64,000 nt of DNA from JAOUGY01 sp963785075 (GTDB lineage Bacteria; Actinomycetota; Acidimicrobiia; Spongiisociales; ZC4RG35). The translations under genes were made by a program, and so were the position numbers. Positions within the stretch are counted from its first letter, which is position 1; each line of letters opens with the position of its first letter. The stretch lies in assembly GCA_963785075.1 (NCBI GenBank), contig CAWATW010000011.1, positions 62,001 through 126,000 of the forward strand, read 5' to 3'. Under the pieces are notes generated by a model, which was given only the letters and a program-made list of their open reading frames with translations, was not told the DNA's origin and did no database searches. Positions 61,801-64,000 of this stretch are shown piece by piece.

Positions 61801-62544
61801 TCAGGCGCGGCGAACGGTGATGTCGCCGGTGGTGGTCTTGGCCGACAGCCGCACGTTGCGGGTGGCGGGTGGAGCGTTGGGATCGCGATCGGGGAGCTTG
61901 ATGCGACCATTCAGAGAGTTGAGGTCTGCGTCGACCCGGACTCCGGTCGGCAGTCCGAGCATCAGGTCGCCGGAGATCGACCTCACCTCGATGGTCGAAC
62001 CACTGCACCGGTCGATCCGGACGTTTCCCGAGGCTGTCGACACGGACGCATTTCCGTTGAGTTCCCGGACGCGTATGTCGCCAGATGCGAGTGAGACGTC
62101 GAGATCGCCTTCGACATGGTCGATCGATACGTCTCCCGACGCGGTGGACAGCGTTGCGTCACCGCCAACCGTTGCGAGCCGGATGTCGCCCGACGCCGAC
62201 TTGATCCTGATACGGCCCACCGCCCCAACCCGGACGTCGCCGCTTGCTCCCGAGATGCTCACTTCTTCGCAGCCGTCTTCGATCGTCACGTCGGCGGCCC
62301 CCATCGAAATCTCGATGTTGGAGCGTCGAGGAACGCGCACGGTCACACGGACTCTCCCAGAGAAGAAGCCCCTCGGCTGGTGGATCAGGATCGTCTGCCC
62401 TGCTTGTGACACCTCCAGCTTGTCGGCGTCATTGGTCGTCACCTCGACCGGGCCTTGATCGATCGTGAGAACGTCGATCCGACCGGCGTTGATCTTGGCG
62501 TCCACATTCGGCGTGCCGGCTACTTCGAAGCTCCACGTGCTCAC
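61801..62544 (-). CDS. DUF4097 beta-helix protein
   Basis: Protein of 247 residues made of repeated short beta turns, with SASGDIRLATVGGDATLSTA, SGDVSIDHVEGDLDVSLA and SGNVRIDRCSGSTIEVRS as typical DUF4097/adhesin-like rungs. There is no signal peptide, so it is probably cytoplasmic. GTG 62544 overlaps the stop of the ribbon-helix-helix gene as GTGA, so it is the second gene of that operon. HicB-like plus DUF4097 pairs are common in actinobacteria and their purpose is unknown. Confidence 0.82.
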   Translation of the reverse strand: MSTWSFEVAGTPNVDAKINAGRIDVLTIDQGPVEVTTNDADKLEVSQAGQTILIHQPRGFFSGRVRVTVRVPRRSNIEISMGAADVTIEDGCEEVSISGASGDVRVGAVGRIRIKSASGDIRLATVGGDATLSTASGDVSIDHVEGDLDVSLASGDIRVRELNGNASVSTASGNVRIDRCSGSTIEVRSISGDLMLGLPTGVRVDADLNSLNGRIKLPDRDPNAPPATRNVRLSAKTTTGDITVRRA

Positions 62545-62981
62545 AGTTCGAAGCTCGTGTTGACGCGGCCACCGCGAGGGCGCCGCTGGGCCTTGCCTTC
62601 GAGGGTCTTGACGACCCACGCATTGACCGACTCGCCGTTGTCGGTCGCGAACGACTCGATGGCATCCTTCAGTGTGGGAGGCAACCTCAGGCTGATTCGA
62701 GCGTCGAATTCCTCGTCGGCACTCCGTTTGCCGGGTTCGGCTTCTCGGACCTGAATGGTCGGTTCTCCGTCGACCAGGCCGAGGTCGACGACGTGATCGG
62801 GGAGCTGTGCCCTGATCTCTGCGGCCGCCTGATCGGCGATGTCGAGCGCCGCCTGCTGGACCGCCGGTCGCAGGATCTCGAGCATGAGCCCGATCGTCGA
62901 CTCGGCGTCGGGTCCGGACATGAGCCCGGCCTGTGTCCGCACTCTCGCCTCGAGCGCAGTGATGATGGGTTCAACGTGCAT
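62541..62981 (-). CDS. HicB-like ribbon-helix-helix protein
   Basis: Protein of 146 residues. The N-terminal 85 residues are helical (HVEPIITALEARVRTQAGLM, AVQQAALDIADQAAAEIRAQ). The C-terminus carries a ribbon-helix-helix DNA-binding motif, EFDARISLRLPPTLKDAIES and GESVNAWVVKTLEG. Such an arrangement is usual for HicB-type antitoxins, but no HicA toxin is adjacent; the partner is a DUF4097 protein instead. It starts at ATG 62981 after AGAGAAGAA. It probably represses its own operon through the repeats at 63140-63178. Confidence 0.78.
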   Translation of the reverse strand: MHVEPIITALEARVRTQAGLMSGPDAESTIGLMLEILRPAVQQAALDIADQAAAEIRAQLPDHVVDLGLVDGEPTIQVREAEPGKRSADEEFDARISLRLPPTLKDAIESFATDNGESVNAWVVKTLEGKAQRRPRGGRVNTSFEL

Positions 62982-62995
62982 GGTTTCTTCTCTGC

Positions 62996-63090
62996 TCAGG
63001 GCGTCGAGCCTTCGACGTACTTGTCGATCTGGCCTGGGCCATCCTCGCATCCCTCATCGCCCGCATCGTGTCATCGCTGAGATGCTGCAT
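62996..63090 (-). pseudogene. Very small gene upstream of the HicB-like gene, one base short
   Basis: ATG 63090 has a good GAGAGGAG site. The frame reads MQHLSDDTMRAMRDARMAQA, and after one missing base at about 63035 continues QIDKYVEGSTP to TGA 62996, giving about 31 residues. Without the correction it runs into the HicB-like gene. A short helical leader protein is possible. It is too short to recognise. Confidence 0.4.
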
Positions 63091-63139
63091 TACGTACTCC
63101 TCTCGCTGGCGTCATCTCGACATCTGTCTGATATCGTGT

Positions 63140-63178
63140 TGACACCATAATGATGTCACAACGACATCACCATGTCAA
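63140..63178 (-). promoter_or_regulatory. Clustered TGACATCA half-sites upstream of HicB-like operon
   Basis: Two inverted pairs lie close together: TGACACCA (63140) with TGATGTCA (63151-63158), and GACAT with ATGTC at 63163-63176. Four half-sites of the form TGACA(T/C)CA is what a ribbon-helix-helix repressor would bind cooperatively. A TTGACA (63178-63173, minus strand) is embedded and could be a -35 box; no clear -10 follows. Confidence 0.5.
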
Positions 63179-63215
63179 GAGGCGGTGTCAGGAGCTCGGA
63201 TCTGGACGACAGGTT

Positions 63216-63914
63216 TCAAGCCAGGTCTCGGGCCCACCTTCGAGCTCCGAGCACCAGGGCCCCGACCGTGAGCACGGCGGCGATCACGTCTGCGGGGATC
63301 ACGAGTCGAAGCATGTCGGGCGCTTGCACATCCCAGCCTCCGTCGGGCCCAAAGCCGATGACTGCCATGTAGCGCGTGAGTGAGAACACGCACATGGTCC
63401 CCATGAACACGCCGGCAGCCGGGCCCGCCCATCGAGTGGTCAGCATTCGGCGAACGCCGAGATAGAAGCCCGAGGTGGTCCAGGCGATGTCCAACACCGA
63501 CAGCAACTGGAGGTACTGCAGCGACGGCTGATATCGCAGGGCGGCCGACGATGCCAGCGTGACCAGCGCCGCGAAACCGGTGACCAGCGCCACGAGGGCG
63601 GCGTCGGTGCCGAGCCGTGAGGCAAACCTGGACCGAGCCGCGAAAGCGGGTGGGTCGAACACCGAGGCGAGGCGACAGGTGAGGGCGAAGATCGCAGCGG
63701 TCAGAGCGACCAGATGGAGCGTCACAATCACGAGTCGGCTGTCGTCCGACGTCGAACCCGACAACAACCCGATCGGCGAGATCGCCACGCCGATCAGGAC
63801 CCAGCGGGTACTCACGCGCAGACCGGCCTCGAAGGGATGGTCGATCGGCGACTCGGTCGTGCGAACGGTCGGTTGTTGCATGCCACGATCTTGGTCGAAA
63901 CCCTCCGGTATCAC
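63216..63914 (-). CDS. Multi-pass membrane protein
   Basis: Protein of 221-232 residues with about six membrane helices (VLIGVAISPIGLLSG, LVIVTLHLVALTAAIFALT, DAALVALVTGFAALVTLASS, LLSVLDIAWTTSGFYLGV, GPAAGVFMGTMCVFSLTRY, LVIPADVIAAVLTVGALVLG). It starts at GTG 63914 or ATG 63881; the GGAGGG between them favours neither clearly. No charged motif or known family stands out. It may be part of the operon that follows beyond the window's minus-strand side. Confidence 0.68.
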   Translation of the reverse strand: MIPEGFDQDRGMQQPTVRTTESPIDHPFEAGLRVSTRWVLIGVAISPIGLLSGSTSDDSRLVIVTLHLVALTAAIFALTCRLASVFDPPAFAARSRFASRLGTDAALVALVTGFAALVTLASSAALRYQPSLQYLQLLSVLDIAWTTSGFYLGVRRMLTTRWAGPAAGVFMGTMCVFSLTRYMAVIGFGPDGGWDVQAPDMLRLVIPADVIAAVLTVGALVLGARRWARDLA

Positions 63915-64000
63915 GGGTCATCTTCGTGCGTCGTAGACCCGTCGAGGCTTTTCCGAAACCAATTCGATTAATTCCCTTGACACGGCCGAAGACAGCTACG

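Noticed and set aside
62541..62981. A HicAB toxin-antitoxin module
   Set aside because: The ribbon-helix-helix protein fits HicB, but no small HicA-type double-stranded RNA-binding toxin is next to it; the partner is a DUF4097 protein.
1..64000. CRISPR arrays or Cas genes
   Set aside because: No run of regularly spaced direct repeats of 25-40 bases and no Cas motif was seen on either strand.

Overview
The window is high-GC DNA, most likely from an uncultured actinobacterium. Acidimicrobiia or a neighbouring class is my best guess. The evidence is GTG/TTG starts and GC-rich third positions, actinomycete families (a Mca/MshB-type PIG-L deacetylase, a mycothiol-type maleylpyruvate isomerase-fold protein, a Ddn-type deazaflavin-dependent protein), PspC/LiaF envelope-stress genes, an LPFTG sorting signal, and SLH repeats with CNPP...FCPD spacing.

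Layout. 1-5.3 kb: purine or heterocycle catabolism (molybdenum hydroxylase, 8-oxoguanine deaminase-like enzyme), then a PIG-L deacetylase and a lipoprotein/histidine-kinase pair. 5.4-11 kb: cupin and glycosyltransferase, then a complete Pot-type polyamine ABC transporter. 11-15.9 kb: a P-loop GTPase of the cyclic-2,3-diphosphoglycerate synthetase group, an APC permease, a carbamoyltransferase and a divergent carbamate kinase, which together look like a carbamoyl-phosphate/ATP-yielding catabolic module. 16-18.3 kb: an arsenic set (ArsR-ArsC fusion, aquaporin, second ArsC). 18.3-23.3 kb: aminobutyraldehyde-type dehydrogenase, P450, Aat, universal stress protein and a small beta-rich protein.

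23.4-42.6 kb is accessory DNA. A tRNA(CAT) is followed by a decayed tyrosine recombinase and a run of broken genes, with one intact pair in the middle: an HcnC-like oxidase and an HcnAB-like four-module fusion. Then come a deoxyribosyltransferase/TIR-like protein and an ISL3 transposase interrupted by a group II intron whose ends I could place to the base (36191-38347). A truncated SLH gene follows, and then two divergent genes for membrane-spanning TIR proteins. One of those carries TPR-like repeats and an LPFTG cell-wall sorting signal behind its cytoplasmic TIR domain. I consider it the most unusual item here.

42.6-64 kb: VOC and DinB-fold proteins, a methyltransferase, a full SLH/beta-propeller surface protein, an MFS exporter, NAD salvage (PncA, PncB), GabT, a LiaFSR-like envelope-stress system, an amidohydrolase, a LiaF-like protein, and a HicB-like/DUF4097 pair. 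The Pot transporter, the aldehyde dehydrogenase and GabT could together take putrescine to GABA and succinate semialdehyde.

Quality warning. About twenty genes contain single-base gains or losses, and two contain an in-frame TAG where a tyrosine is expected. They lie beside perfectly intact genes, and in several cases a one-base correction also restores a normal ATGA/GTGA overlap with the next gene. Many are therefore likely consensus errors rather than real lesions. Genes whose frame is broken as given are typed pseudogene, with the shift described.
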